In this document: positions 1 to 9,104 of the stretch, in pieces
How positions within the stretch are numbered: the first letter of the stretch is position 1
How the letters are laid out: every line of letters starts with the position of its first letter
Origin: Pseudidiomarina sediminum DSM 21906
Lineage (GTDB): Bacteria; Pseudomonadota; Gammaproteobacteria; Enterobacterales; Alteromonadaceae
Reading direction: 5' to 3'
Length of the DNA stretch: 64,000 nt
Assembly (NCBI RefSeq): GCF_000423165.1
Contig: NZ_AUHL01000005.1
Coordinates: 62,001 to 126,000, forward strand
The notes under the pieces: generated by a model
The model's database searches: none
Seen by the model: only the letters and a program-made list of their open reading frames with translations
What the model was told of the DNA's origin: nothing
Translations under genes and position numbers: made by a program

Positions 1-752
1 TCAATATAAGGTTGTTCGTCAACATCATCGCCCGGATACGTATGTTCTAACGGAAAGTCGACGTCCCAATACTTCTCACTGTGTAAGGTCAACGTCTCCT
101 TACTGCGACTGATCTTCACGACGTGGCCAGGCGGCACTTGATGCACGCCGGCAAAGGCCGTTGAACCCGGCACCATCACTTGAATCAACTGGTGATAAAG
201 CCCTTCGCTGGAAAACTCACGTCGTACCGCTGGGTGCGCAAAAAGCACCTTTAATTCAGAACCAAATACCACGCCATCAGCAGTTTCAGTGTAATACAAC
301 GGCTTAATTCCGAAGCGATCACGAACCAAGTACAAACTGTCTTCCGCCTTATCGTAGAGCGCAAAGGCAAACTCACCGCGCAGATGTGGCAGGGTTTCAG
401 CTAATCCCCCCCGTTGATACAAATGCATAACGATTTCTGAGTCACTTTTAGTGCGAAAGCGCGCGCCTTGGGCCGTTAAGTCGGCGCGAATACGTTTAAA
501 GTCATAAAACTCGCCATTGTGGGCCAGCAACAGCTGCCCATCGTCCGAGCGAAAAGGTTGGCGCGCACGTTCTTCGTTCAAATCAATGATCGATAAGCGT
601 GCATGACTAAACCCTATGCCGGCGTCATCAATGATCTGGTAGCCAAAGCCATCAGGGCCTCGGTGATGCATGATGGCGGCCATATTGACCAGTGTCTGCG
701 CGTCCGGTTGTTGCGCCGCGCGTTGATTAAAGATTCCTGCAATACCACACAT
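1..752 (-). CDS. asnB: asparagine synthetase-type amidotransferase, N-terminal part (cut by window edge)
   Basis: Glutamine-dependent amidotransferase of the asparagine synthetase B family; the first ~250 residues are visible and the gene runs off the left edge. The protein starts MCGIAGIF, so Cys2 becomes the N-terminal nucleophile of a class II glutaminase. Typical motifs follow in order: HHRGPDG, HARLSIID, HNGEFYDF, KSDSE, RDRFGIKPLYY and FGSELK. The synthetase (PP-loop) half lies outside, so the acceptor cannot be judged. The start at 752 follows a GAGG ribosome site. It is the last visible gene of a five-gene leftward operon with a carbamoyltransferase-like enzyme and a symporter, a setting that does not look like ordinary asparagine synthesis. 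Family is sure; substrate is not. Confidence 0.9.
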   Translation of the reverse strand, partial: MCGIAGIFNQRAAQQPDAQTLVNMAAIMHHRGPDGFGYQIIDDAGIGFSHARLSIIDLNEERARQPFRSDDGQLLLAHNGEFYDFKRIRADLTAQGARFRTKSDSEIVMHLYQRGGLAETLPHLRGEFAFALYDKAEDSLYLVRDRFGIKPLYYTETADGVVFGSELKVLFAHPAVRREFSSEGLYHQLIQVMVPGSTAFAGVHQVPPGHVVKISRSKETLTLHSEKYWDVDFPLEHTYPGDDVDEQPYI

Positions 753-828
753 GTTTGCTTAATCCTCGCTAAGTTAACTTCCTTCACCTACGCATCGCTA
801 TGACACGCGATTCTATGCGACGACGTGT

Positions 829-1893
829 TTATACTACGTCCATCACGCGTTCAGCCCGTTCCACCATGCAGGTCAGCAAGGCCATGCGTAAAAATACAGC
901 GCCACGCGCTTGGCTGAAATACCAATTATGGGCCGTGTGATCGAGGTCCGTGGATAATTCATCGCCCCGCGCCAAGGGATGAAGAATAATCGCATCCTCT
1001 TTCAACGGCGATTGGGCATTGAGCGCAAACGCACTACCATAAGTGTTAAAGCTATCGCCCTCCCACGAGATGGCATTGATGTAGACGACATCAAGCTCAG
1101 GTAGTACCGCATCGAGCTCAGTCGTGGTGCGAATGCACACCCCGCGCGCTTCCAGCTCTTCCCTTTGGCCAGCGTCAAATAGCTCACTCTCACTGGCTTT
1201 ATCATGAATAATCCAGAGCTCTTTAACGGCCTGCGGAAATACCGACAAACATTTTAGAAAACTCCGCACTGTGCGCATTTTGCTCGGCACACCAATCACG
1301 CCAATCGTAATCTTATCGTTCTGGGCTTCCTGCAGTAGCGTGGGGCGCCATTTAAAAATGGCATACATATCGGCCAATGCTTGGGTCGGATGCTCATCGG
1401 TGCCGTTACCAGCATTAATAATTGGAATACGCAACGCATCCATCATCTCAAACAAGGATTCTTGATGATTGTCACGCAACACCACACAATCACCATAGTT
1501 GTTGAACATCTCCGCGACATCGGCCAAACACTCCCCCTTAGCAATGCCAGTGGTGGAGCGGTCGGTGATCGACATAATATCGCCGCCTAAACGATGCCAA
1601 GCACTTTCAAACGACAACCGCGTGCGGGTGCTTGGCTCGTAAAAAGCGCTGATCAGGATTTTGTTTTGCAACGGTGAACTGTAACGCTTCGGGTTACTCT
1701 CAAACTTTGCCGCCAAGCGAAACAGCTGCTTCATTGTATTGGCATCAAACTGATCACCCGAAACGATGTGCTGGCTGGCTAATTTCACCAGATAATCACC
1801 ATCTTCTTGAATTGCCCGTAGCAGTGCTTTGGGATGGGCATCGCCGTACACATCGGGACGTTTGCGCTCAAACGAGACATCATTCACGTTCAT
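829..1893 (-). CDS. aspartate carbamoyltransferase-like protein with altered substrate site
   Basis: Member of the aspartate/ornithine carbamoyltransferase family, 354 residues. The carbamoyl-phosphate motif EPSTRTRLSFE (about residues 86-96), an 80s-loop lysine (IAKGECLAD), HPTQALAD and an HPLAR version of the HPLPR motif are seen, so carbamoyl phosphate binding looks intact and the ATCase branch fits better than the OTC branch (which has HCLP). By mental alignment to E. coli PyrB, the aspartate-contacting Arg229 and Gln231 (RVQKER) fall in a segment reading NAISWEGD, so both appear lost. No pyrI neighbour is present. The product may therefore carbamoylate a different amine. It lies in an operon between a 40-residue membrane protein and an asparagine synthetase-like gene. 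Function inferred, not known. Confidence 0.8.
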   Translation of the reverse strand: MNVNDVSFERKRPDVYGDAHPKALLRAIQEDGDYLVKLASQHIVSGDQFDANTMKQLFRLAAKFESNPKRYSSPLQNKILISAFYEPSTRTRLSFESAWHRLGGDIMSITDRSTTGIAKGECLADVAEMFNNYGDCVVLRDNHQESLFEMMDALRIPIINAGNGTDEHPTQALADMYAIFKWRPTLLQEAQNDKITIGVIGVPSKMRTVRSFLKCLSVFPQAVKELWIIHDKASESELFDAGQREELEARGVCIRTTTELDAVLPELDVVYINAISWEGDSFNTYGSAFALNAQSPLKEDAIILHPLARGDELSTDLDHTAHNWYFSQARGAVFLRMALLTCMVERAERVMDVV

Positions 1894-1899
1894 AGTGCT

Positions 1900-2022
1900 T
1901 TACCATAATTGTTTAGAAAAAAAGTCTTTCAACCAAAGACCGAAGAGGATGACAGGCGCACACGCGGTCACCACTAAACAGATCACCACCAAGGTACTGA
2001 ATGCCGTGAGTCCAATACTCAT
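1900..2022 (-). CDS. 40-residue single-span membrane protein, possible symporter accessory subunit
   Basis: Short reading frame that gene finders could easily miss. Its ATG overlaps the stop codon of the sodium:solute symporter gene in an ATGA, and it ends 6 bases before the carbamoyltransferase start, filling the gap exactly. The product begins MSIGLTAFSTLVVICLVVTA and is one hydrophobic helix ending in the basic/aromatic tail WLKDFFSKQLW. Very small single-helix proteins encoded beside SSS-family symporters are known as accessory proteins; placement here supports that role, but no sequence match could be checked. Translational coupling to the symporter is likely from the overlap. Confidence 0.7.
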   Translation of the reverse strand: MSIGLTAFSTLVVICLVVTACAPVILFGLWLKDFFSKQLW

Positions 2023-3458
2023 TTGGACGCGCCCTCCTGTTCCTGTAATTGTTGCCAATCAAAAGCAGTGTTGCTGCGTAATAGTCCCAGCGCGCAAATG
2101 CTGGCCGACACCAAACATGACAGCAGTGCCGCAACATAAAAGCCAATCGCAAAGTAGCCGATCAGTCCCATGATGGTACCCGCTGCCATAGCGACAGCAG
2201 CGTATCCACCGGTTAAGCGACGCTGATACAGCCCCAACACAATTGGGAAAATAGTGCTGGCGACAAAAGCGCCAGCGAAATTCAGGAGCGCACCAAGGGT
2301 GGCAATTTGCGGTAAACAAAACAGCCAGGTGAGTACCCCTAGCGCCAAAATACTGTAACGATTCACACGCAATAACTTAGCATCATGCGCTGCGGGGTTA
2401 AGGTTCTTGTGATAGAGATCGCGTGTCACTAAATCGGCGGTGGCCGCAAGCAGCGAATCAAGACTCGAGGCTAGAGCCGAAAACACCACGATAAACACCA
2501 CCACGGCACCCGCTTTACCAAGTACCTCAGCCGCCACCATAGGGCCGACCATGTCTGCACTCGGCGGAAAAATGCCTAACTGCGGCGCGGCTAATGCAAT
2601 AAATCCGGTCACAATCGGGATCGGCAACCACAGCAGCCCACCTAGCAAGTAAGCTTTAAATGCAACCTTGCCTTTAAAGGCTAGCGCTCGCGACCACCAA
2701 ACGTTGGAATGAAAAATCTCACCCAGACCAAAGAAAATATTGTTAAACAGAAACATCACAGCGGCCGGAAAGAGTAGATCCAGTAACTGCGGGTGATGCG
2801 CTGAGACTTCGCTATGAATCAACTCAAGGCTCACGGTATCGATGAGGAACCAAGCGATCACTGCCACGCCGACAATAATAATTAACGCCTGAATAAAGTC
2901 GGTGGCGATAACCGCACGCAAGCCACCAAACAAGGTATAACCAACACAAATCACCAGAATCGCAGTCATACCGATGTGGTAATCAAGACCACTGAGGGCT
3001 TCAAGCAAAATACCACCGGCCATGCCCAAACTGACCAACCAGCCAAAGGCATACACCACAGAAATCACGATAAAGACCCACCACGCCGTGCGTCCGTAGC
3101 GTAAGCGAACGAAGTCACCAGAGGTGTAGCCTTTGGGCATCAATTGTTTAATACGCGCCGCTAATGGCGCAAACAGCATTAACCCGAACGCAGCAAACGA
3201 GTAGCCCACCATGCCCCACACGCCAAACTGGTAGGTTAACTGTGGTGCCACCAAGGTTGTATTACTGGTGACCCAGGTCGCCATCGCTGTGGCAGCCGCA
3301 AGTGCGAAACCAACATTACGGCCGGCTAAAGCGAAATCTTCATGGGTCTTGTTAGCACGTCCCAAATACCAGCCGAAGAGAATCCATGCCAAGCCAAACA
3401 CCACCACTAAGGTAATGCCTAATGACGGCGATAGTGCAAAGCTTGGTTCAGCACTCAT
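2019..3458 (-). CDS. sodium:solute symporter (SSS family)
   Basis: Integral inner-membrane protein of 479 residues with about 13 hydrophobic segments, typical of the SSS family (PutP/PanF-like) that couples Na+ entry to uptake of a small solute. Seen features include the N-terminal helix (ITLVVVFGLAWILFGWYLG), the early ALAGRNVGFALAAATAMATW segment that carries conserved family residues, and a GYTSGDFVRLRYG cytoplasmic loop. The start overlaps the stop of the upstream Fn3-like gene in ATGA, and its own stop overlaps the next small gene in ATGA, so the three are probably translated together. The substrate is not predictable from sequence; the neighbours suggest an amino-acid-like or carbamoyl/amide compound, which is inference. 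Confidence 0.88.
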   Translation of the reverse strand: MSAEPSFALSPSLGITLVVVFGLAWILFGWYLGRANKTHEDFALAGRNVGFALAAATAMATWVTSNTTLVAPQLTYQFGVWGMVGYSFAAFGLMLFAPLAARIKQLMPKGYTSGDFVRLRYGRTAWWVFIVISVVYAFGWLVSLGMAGGILLEALSGLDYHIGMTAILVICVGYTLFGGLRAVIATDFIQALIIIVGVAVIAWFLIDTVSLELIHSEVSAHHPQLLDLLFPAAVMFLFNNIFFGLGEIFHSNVWWSRALAFKGKVAFKAYLLGGLLWLPIPIVTGFIALAAPQLGIFPPSADMVGPMVAAEVLGKAGAVVVFIVVFSALASSLDSLLAATADLVTRDLYHKNLNPAAHDAKLLRVNRYSILALGVLTWLFCLPQIATLGALLNFAGAFVASTIFPIVLGLYQRRLTGGYAAVAMAAGTIMGLIGYFAIGFYVAALLSCLVSASICALGLLRSNTAFDWQQLQEQEGASK

Positions 3459-3946
3459 ACGCCTCTCCTACTCCGATAACTAAACACCAGGATGCAGGTG
3501 ACCAAACAGCTAAACAGCACTAAACCAAGGGCAAACAAACTGTAAGCTTGCCATTGCGGGTAGTGGCGGACTTCTAGCCGTGCAGTGGTGCTGGTTACGC
3601 CATCGGTGGGCTTAACGCGAAAGTAGTACTGGCCATCGGCAAAACCACTTAACGTCATTTGCTGAAAATCGCCAAACCAAGGAAAGCTGGCTTCGATAGT
3701 GCGAAAGTCTGCATGCCGACTTTGTTCTATCGTTAGCGACTGCTGCGGTACTTGCCCGAGCCGAAGCACAAAATAGCCTTCACGCGAAAGTGATGGACGT
3801 ATCGAAAGGTCGTAGGATGTTGGCAAATCTGCAGCGGGTGCCTTGGCTTGCGCCAAGCTTAACGCATGGGTAGCCGTTGGTCGCGCCAACAGCGTGATGA
3901 AGAACAACAGAGCAATGTGATAAATCAAGCCGTTACGAATCGGCAC
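3455..3946 (-). CDS. secreted, C-terminally anchored Fn3-like protein
   Basis: 163-residue protein with an N-terminal signal peptide (hydrophobic core YHIALLFFITLLA, likely cleavage after THA), a roughly 90-residue beta-rich domain and a C-terminal membrane helix (about residues 133-155) followed by the basic stop-transfer SYRSRRGV. The middle part, with FRTIEASFPWFGDFQQMTLSG and GQYYFRVKPTDG, has the look of a fibronectin type III fold. It would be exposed in the periplasm and tethered to the inner membrane. It is the first gene of the leftward operon and overlaps the symporter start by four bases. Role unknown; it may capture substrate for, or sense for, the symporter. An AAGGA ribosome site precedes the ATG. 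Confidence 0.75.
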   Translation of the reverse strand: MPIRNGLIYHIALLFFITLLARPTATHALSLAQAKAPAADLPTSYDLSIRPSLSREGYFVLRLGQVPQQSLTIEQSRHADFRTIEASFPWFGDFQQMTLSGFADGQYYFRVKPTDGVTSTTARLEVRHYPQWQAYSLFALGLVLFSCLVTCILVFSYRSRRGV

Positions 3947-4074
3947 AGTCCTTTCCCGTAGCTCTTTGTCAATTAGGCTAACAAGCGAGCAATTTCATTG
4001 CAACTTGAGGGATCCGTCTTTCGAGGTCTGTCGTAACGAGGTATGCTAAGACAACGTAATTAAAAGGAAGGACT

Positions 4075-4479
4075 ATGGCGCAACAGTTTTTATGCAGTAT
4101 GGGAGCAAACCTTGCTCCGGAAAAAAACTTCGCTTTGGCGCGGCAGCAGCTCGATGCCTTAGGCACAGTAACCTATTCACTGGCGGATTATACCCAGCCG
4201 GTAGCCATAGAAACTGATCATGAGTTCTTAAACGCCCTTTTTGTCATCGCAACAGATTTAGATGCTATCGCCTTAAAACAACAGTTCAACCGCATCGAGG
4301 AACAACTAGGGCGGGATCGCAGTGACCCGCTTAGTAGTCAAAAAGATCGGCCTATGGACATTGATATTCTGGCGAACATACTGCAGGAACCATGGCCAGA
4401 ACTCCCTGATTACCTGACCCCTATGGCCAATGATATACGTCGTCGTTTATCCGCTGTCACCGACCAGGAGTTGTCATGA
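4075..4479 (+). CDS. folK: short HPPK-like protein (folate pathway pyrophosphokinase)
   Basis: Likely 2-amino-4-hydroxy-6-hydroxymethyldihydropteridine diphosphokinase, which moves pyrophosphate from ATP to the pterin before DHPS. Motifs are CSMGANL at the N-terminus, FLNALFVIATDL, IEEQLGRDRSDP and RPMDIDIL near residue 93, which keeps the two Mg-binding aspartates of the family's D-x-D signature. At 134 residues it is clearly shorter than E. coli FolK (about 159), mainly at the C-terminus and in the loop regions. It overlaps folM by four bases (ATGA), so the two are co-translated. A GGAAGG ribosome site supports the start. A second, full-length folK elsewhere in the genome is possible, so this copy may be specialised. 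Confidence 0.75.
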   Translation: MAQQFLCSMGANLAPEKNFALARQQLDALGTVTYSLADYTQPVAIETDHEFLNALFVIATDLDAIALKQQFNRIEEQLGRDRSDPLSSQKDRPMDIDILANILQEPWPELPDYLTPMANDIRRRLSAVTDQELS

Positions 4480-5192
4480 GTTTGGAACAACCTGTCGCAC
4501 TCATTACTGGCGCTGGACGCCGCTTTGGTTTTGCCTTGGCGCAACAGCTGCTGGCAGAAGGCTACCTGGTGCTCGCCCATTACAATTCCTCGAAAGCTGG
4601 CATTGTTGAGCTTGAGCAACAAGGCGCCATCGGCATTCGTGCAGACTTAACCGATAGCACTGCCGTTACCAACCTCATCGACGAAGTGCAACGCTGCACC
4701 AAGCGCCTTGATTTGCTGGTCAACAATGCTTCGTGCTTTTTTAACAACGCAACAGTCGATGCTGACCCTGCTGCACTGGCCGCAGTGTTTCAAGTACATG
4801 TGCAAGCGCCCTATCAATTGATCACCGCGCTCACGCCCTTGTTACAAGCGAGTGGTCAAGGCAGTGTGATTAATATCACCGACATCTATACCGAAAGCCC
4901 GTCTACCGACTACCTCGCCTATTGCGCCGCCAAAGCGGGCCTCGCGAACCTCACGCAGGGCTTTGCCAAAGCACTGGCGCCGCAAGTGCGCGTGAATGGC
5001 ATTCAACCGGGACCAATTTTATTCTTGCCTGAGCATGACGGTGAGCATCGGCAAAAGGTACTGGCAGAAACGCCACTGCACGTTGAAGGAGGGCTTGAAC
5101 CTATGGTGCAAGCCGTACGTTTCTTGCGCGATAATCCATTTGTTACCGGTGAGTTTATCAAGGTCGATGGCGGCCGCGCGCTAATGATTTAG
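4476..5192 (+). CDS. folM: pteridine reductase / dihydromonapterin reductase (FolM-type SDR)
   Basis: Short-chain dehydrogenase, 238 residues, cytoplasmic, NADPH-dependent. The cofactor motif TGAGRRFG matches the TGxxxRxG signature of pteridine reductases rather than the usual TGxxxGxG. The LVNNAS motif, the catalytic YCAAK (about residues 151-155) and the QPGPI segment after it are all seen. E. coli FolM reduces dihydromonapterin to tetrahydromonapterin and dihydrofolate weakly. Overlap with the folK-like gene places it in a two-gene pterin operon, which fits. A strong hairpin terminator follows. Confidence 0.88.
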   Translation: MSLEQPVALITGAGRRFGFALAQQLLAEGYLVLAHYNSSKAGIVELEQQGAIGIRADLTDSTAVTNLIDEVQRCTKRLDLLVNNASCFFNNATVDADPAALAAVFQVHVQAPYQLITALTPLLQASGQGSVINITDIYTESPSTDYLAYCAAKAGLANLTQGFAKALAPQVRVNGIQPGPILFLPEHDGEHRQKVLAETPLHVEGGLEPMVQAVRFLRDNPFVTGEFIKVDGGRALMI

Positions 5193-5206
5193 CGTCAATT
5201 GCACAC

Positions 5207-5245
5207 AAAAAAAAGCCAGTGCCCGTTAGGCCACTGGCTTTTTTA
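5207..5245. terminator. bidirectional rho-independent terminator (folM / acnA)
   Basis: An A-run, the stem GCCAGTG ... CACTGGC around a roughly 10-base loop, and a T-run. With A on one side and T on the other it can end both the rightward folKM transcript and the leftward acnA transcript. Confidence 0.9.
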
Positions 5246-5260
5246 ACCTTTCGACAGGTC

Positions 5261-7942
5261 TTAAGCGGCAAGCATTTGACGCAAGACGTAATGCAAAATA
5301 CCACCGTTTTTGTAGTACGCCAGTTCATTATTGGTATCAATGCGACACTTCACTTTGAAGTTCACGCTTGTACCATCTGCTTTGGTTGCGGTAACGTCCA
5401 ACAACTGACCAGGGCTAAGATTTTCATCAAGGCCGCTAATCGTCACTTGCTCATCACCGGTCAAGCCATGTGCCTGCACGCCCTCTCCGTCCTCAAACTG
5501 CAACGGCAGCACACCCATACCGACAAGGTTGGAGCGGTGAATACGCTCAAAACTCTCGGCAACGACCGCTTTCACGCCAAGTAAGTTGGTGCCTTTTGCC
5601 GCCCAGTCACGGCTTGAACCCGTGCCATACTCCTTGCCAGCAAAGACCACCAACGGCGTACCTTCTTGTTGATACTTCATCGCCGCATCATAAATCGACA
5701 ACTGCTCACCTGAAGGGACATGGCGCGTATAACCGCCTTCCACACCATCCAGCATTTGGTTCTTAATGCGAATGTTGGCAAAGGTACCGCGCATCATGAC
5801 TTCATGATTACCACGCCGTGAACCGTACGAGTTGAAGTCTTTTACCGCCACACCATTGGCTTGCAAGTATTCACCTGCTGGTGAATCTGCCTTGATTGAA
5901 CCCGCTGGTGAAATATGGTCGGTCGTGATCGAGTCAGCAAAGAGTGCTAACACACGGGCATTCTCAATCGGTCCAATCGGCGCTAGCGGCTGATCGATTT
6001 CAGTGAAGTACGGCGGGTTCTTCACATAGGTTGAATCATCGCTCCATTGGTAGGTTTTCCCCTCGCCCACTGGAATTTTCTGCCACTCTTCGTCGCCATC
6101 AAACACTTCAGCGTACTCACGACGGAACATTTCGCCGTCGACGAAGCTGACCGCTTCAGCAATTTCTTGGCTGCTTGGCCAAATGTCTTTGAGATAAACT
6201 GGGTTGCCGTCTTGGTCATTCCCCAAAGGCTCATTGCTCAAATCGATACGCGTCGTACCCGCCAGCGCATATGCCACCACTAAGGGGGGTGACGCCAGCC
6301 AGTTGGCTTTCACTTCAGGATGCACGCGACCTTCAAAGTTACGGTTACCTGATAATACCGACGATACCGTTAAATTACCTTCATTAATGGCTGCGCTGAT
6401 TTCTTCTGGCAATGGCCCGGAGTTACCAATACAGGTGGTACAGCCGTAGCCGACAAGGTTAAAGCCAAGCTTATCGAGATAAGGGGTAAAACCGGCTTTG
6501 GCGAGGTAATCGGTTACCACTTTAGAGCCCGGTGCCAGCGATGATTTCACCCAAGGTTTACGATCCAAGCCTTTCTCAACGGCTTTTTTCGCCACCAACC
6601 CAGCGGCCATCAGCACGCTTGGGTTCGAGGTGTTGGTACAAGAGGTAATCGCCGCAATCACGACATCACCGTGCGAGAGACTGTAATCTTCGCCCGGCAC
6701 TGCCACGGCCTTATCTTTCTCACCAGCCTGCCCCGACTGCTCGAGCATTAAATCAAAATTCGCGCCAAGTTGTGGCATTGCGACCCGATCTTGTGGGCGC
6801 TTCGGACCCGCCAGTGACGCTTCGACAGTGCTTAAATCAAGCTCTAAAGCATCGGTGAACTCTGGCTCATTGGCTGAATCACGCCACATCCCCTGCGCTT
6901 TACTGTAGGCTTCGACCAAATCAATGGTGTCTTGATCACGGCCAGATAACTCGAGGTAACGCAAGGTTTCCTGATCCACCGGGAAGAAACCACAGGTAGC
7001 ACCATATTCTGGCGCCATATTGGCAATCGTGGCGCGATCGGCGAGCGGTAAATGATCCAAGCCTGGACCGTAAAATTCGACAAACTTACCCACAACGCCT
7101 TGCTTACGTAGCATTTGCGTCACAGTTAATACCAAGTCGGTAGCGGTCACGCCTTCAGGAAGCTTGCCCGTCAAACGGAAGCCAACCACTTCAGGAATCA
7201 ACATCGACACCGGCTGGCCAAGCATTGCCGCTTCGGCTTCGATCCCCCCAACGCCCCAACCAAGTACACCAAGGCCATTGATCATGGTGGTATGTGAATC
7301 GGTTCCCACTAGGGTGTCAGGCATCACATAGGTTTTATCACCCTGTTGCTTGGTCCACGCAACTTTCGCTAAATATTCCAAGTTTACTTGGTGACAGATT
7401 CCGGTACCGGGCGGCACCACGCGGAAATTTTCAAACGCGCCTTTACCCCAACGTAAAAACTGATAGCGCTCGAAATTACGTTCCATTTCAATGCGCACGT
7501 TCTCTTTAAAGGCTTCCGGTGAGGCAAATTTGTCGACCATCACTGAGTGGTCAATCACTAAGTCGACCGCAGACAAAGGATTGATTTGTTCTGGGTCCTG
7601 ACCTGCTTTAGCAACCGCATCACGCATCGCCGCCAAATCGACAATAGCCGGTACCCCGGTAAAGTCCTGCATCAGCACGCGTGCTGGACGGTATTGAATT
7701 TCCCGCGTTGACTTACGCTCTTTCAACCAGTGTGCAATGGCTTCGATATCTTCAGCTTTAACGGTGTCGCCATCTTCGTTGCGCAGCAGGTTTTCCAGCA
7801 ACACTTTCATTGAGGTCGGTAGTTTGTCGATAGCATCAATATGCTTCAGCTGTTCAGCAGCTTTCGGCAAACTGTAATAGTGATAAGTTTTTCCATTTAA
7901 TTCTAACGTACTTAAGGTCTTCAGGCTGTCGTGGCTCGACAT
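5261..7942 (-). CDS. acnA: aconitate hydratase A
   Basis: Aconitase of the AcnA/IRP1 type, interconverting citrate and isocitrate in the TCA cycle; 893 residues, the usual length. The three [4Fe-4S] cysteines are visible in [10 protein letters not shown] (about residue 434) and [14 protein letters not shown] (about 500 and 503). The substrate-binding segments [13 protein letters not shown] and [20 protein letters not shown] are intact. The reading frame is open to 7975, but the ATG at 7942 is preferred because GAAGGAGAG lies just upstream and the protein then begins [10 protein letters not shown], the normal AcnA start. It is monocistronic, facing folM across a shared terminator and diverging from tesB. 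Confidence 0.97.
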   Translation of the reverse strand: MSSHDSLKTLSTLELNGKTYHYYSLPKAAEQLKHIDAIDKLPTSMKVLLENLLRNEDGDTVKAEDIEAIAHWLKERKSTREIQYRPARVLMQDFTGVPAIVDLAAMRDAVAKAGQDPEQINPLSAVDLVIDHSVMVDKFASPEAFKENVRIEMERNFERYQFLRWGKGAFENFRVVPPGTGICHQVNLEYLAKVAWTKQQGDKTYVMPDTLVGTDSHTTMINGLGVLGWGVGGIEAEAAMLGQPVSMLIPEVVGFRLTGKLPEGVTATDLVLTVTQMLRKQGVVGKFVEFYGPGLDHLPLADRATIANMAPEYGATCGFFPVDQETLRYLELSGRDQDTIDLVEAYSKAQGMWRDSANEPEFTDALELDLSTVEASLAGPKRPQDRVAMPQLGANFDLMLEQSGQAGEKDKAVAVPGEDYSLSHGDVVIAAITSCTNTSNPSVLMAAGLVAKKAVEKGLDRKPWVKSSLAPGSKVVTDYLAKAGFTPYLDKLGFNLVGYGCTTCIGNSGPLPEEISAAINEGNLTVSSVLSGNRNFEGRVHPEVKANWLASPPLVVAYALAGTTRIDLSNEPLGNDQDGNPVYLKDIWPSSQEIAEAVSFVDGEMFRREYAEVFDGDEEWQKIPVGEGKTYQWSDDSTYVKNPPYFTEIDQPLAPIGPIENARVLALFADSITTDHISPAGSIKADSPAGEYLQANGVAVKDFNSYGSRRGNHEVMMRGTFANIRIKNQMLDGVEGGYTRHVPSGEQLSIYDAAMKYQQEGTPLVVFAGKEYGTGSSRDWAAKGTNLLGVKAVVAESFERIHRSNLVGMGVLPLQFEDGEGVQAHGLTGDEQVTISGLDENLSPGQLLDVTATKADGTSVNFKVKCRIDTNNELAYYKNGGILHYVLRQMLAA

Positions 7943-8164
7943 AGCACTCTCCTTCTCCACGAACGATAGATTCATTCAGCTTAGCCCTGATTCGTAAGGC
8001 AAGCCATTTTTTGCTTACCTCTTTCATAATGGGATTCTCTGTGGCAAAGATCAACCGTACTTCTATGACAGCGAGGTTTTGCGCGGCATTTACGCGGAGA
8101 AACTATTGAGCTAGCCGTCCAGCAGCTTATAATGCTGTTCTTATTTACATTTTAAGGAAGGATC

Positions 8165-9031
8165 ATGAGCCAAGTGTTGCAGGACTTACTCGATTTACTA
8201 CGCTTAGAAACCATCGAACAAGGCATCTATCGCGGCCAGAGTCAGGATCTCGGGTTTGGTGCTGTGTTTGGTGGTCAGGTGATCGGGCAAGCGCTTTCGG
8301 CGGCGAAAGAAACCCTTCCGGAAGACCGCAAGGTACATTCGCTGCATACCTACTTTTTACGCCCTGGTGATGCCCATAAGCCGATTGTGTATGACGTTGA
8401 GAACGTCCGTGACGGAAAAAGCTTCTCGACTCGTCGGGTGCAAGCGGTGCAACACGGCAAGCCCATTTTCTATATGACCGCTTCATTCCAAATCGATGAG
8501 CCGGGTTATGAGCACCAAGACCCAATGCCGGATGTGCCAGGCCCAGAAGGTTTGGTTTCGGATTTAGAGATTTACCGCGAACATGCGGAGTTAATTCCAG
8601 CACCACTACGCAATAAATTCACCTCTGAAAAGCCGATTGAAATGCGTTTTGTCACCGCCAATAACCCATTTAAGCCTGAGGTAGACGCGCCGAAACGCTA
8701 TGTCTGGATTAAAGCGAATGGCGCCATGCCGGACGACCCGCGTATCCACAAATACTTGTTAGCCTACGCCTCTGATTTCAACTTTTTGCCGACCGCCTTG
8801 CAACCGCATGGCGCCAGCTTTGCGCAGCCAGAAATCCAAATGGCAACCATCGATCACTCTATGTGGTTCCACAAAGACTTCCGCCTTGATGATTGGATTT
8901 TATATGCCATCGATAGTCCGGTCGCCTGTGGTGCGCGCGGCTTAGTGCGTGGTCAGTTCTTTAACCGTGACGGCGTATTGATTGCCTCAACCGCCCAAGA
9001 GGGCGTGATCCGCAATCACTGTAAACGTTAA
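8165..9031 (+). CDS. tesB: acyl-CoA thioesterase II
   Basis: Double-hotdog thioesterase that hydrolyses medium- and long-chain acyl-CoA to free fatty acid and CoA; 288 residues, the same size as E. coli TesB. The N-terminal hotdog carries GGQVIGQAL and [12 protein letters not shown]. The catalytic set known for TesB (Asp, Thr, Gln) can be placed in YASDFNFLP (about residue 204), [10 protein letters not shown] (about 228) and STAQEGVIR (about 278). AAGGAAGGATC precedes the ATG. Single gene with its own terminator; diverges from acnA. Confidence 0.96.
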   Translation: MSQVLQDLLDLLRLETIEQGIYRGQSQDLGFGAVFGGQVIGQALSAAKETLPEDRKVHSLHTYFLRPGDAHKPIVYDVENVRDGKSFSTRRVQAVQHGKPIFYMTASFQIDEPGYEHQDPMPDVPGPEGLVSDLEIYREHAELIPAPLRNKFTSEKPIEMRFVTANNPFKPEVDAPKRYVWIKANGAMPDDPRIHKYLLAYASDFNFLPTALQPHGASFAQPEIQMATIDHSMWFHKDFRLDDWILYAIDSPVACGARGLVRGQFFNRDGVLIASTAQEGVIRNHCKR

Positions 9032-9050
9032 AGCCTGGCATTAAGACAAT

Positions 9051-9087
9051 AAAAAAGCCCGCTAGTGAATCACTGCGGGCTTTTTTT
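9051..9087. terminator. bidirectional rho-independent terminator (tesB / nupC)
   Basis: AAAAAAGCCCGC, a small loop with a second AGTG/CACT step, then GCGGGC and seven T. Works for the convergent tesB and nupC transcripts. Confidence 0.9.
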
Positions 9088-9104
9088 ATAGTTATTTATA
9101 AAGC

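Noticed and set aside
1913-2152. 79-codon leftward frame over the symporter 3' end
   Set aside because: It overlaps two supported genes out of frame; the 40-codon frame at 1900-2022 fits the spacing, start and hydrophobic pattern better.
7943-7975. Longer AcnA start giving 11 more residues
   Set aside because: The ATG at 7942 has GAAGGAGAG immediately upstream, and that purine-rich site lies inside the longer frame.
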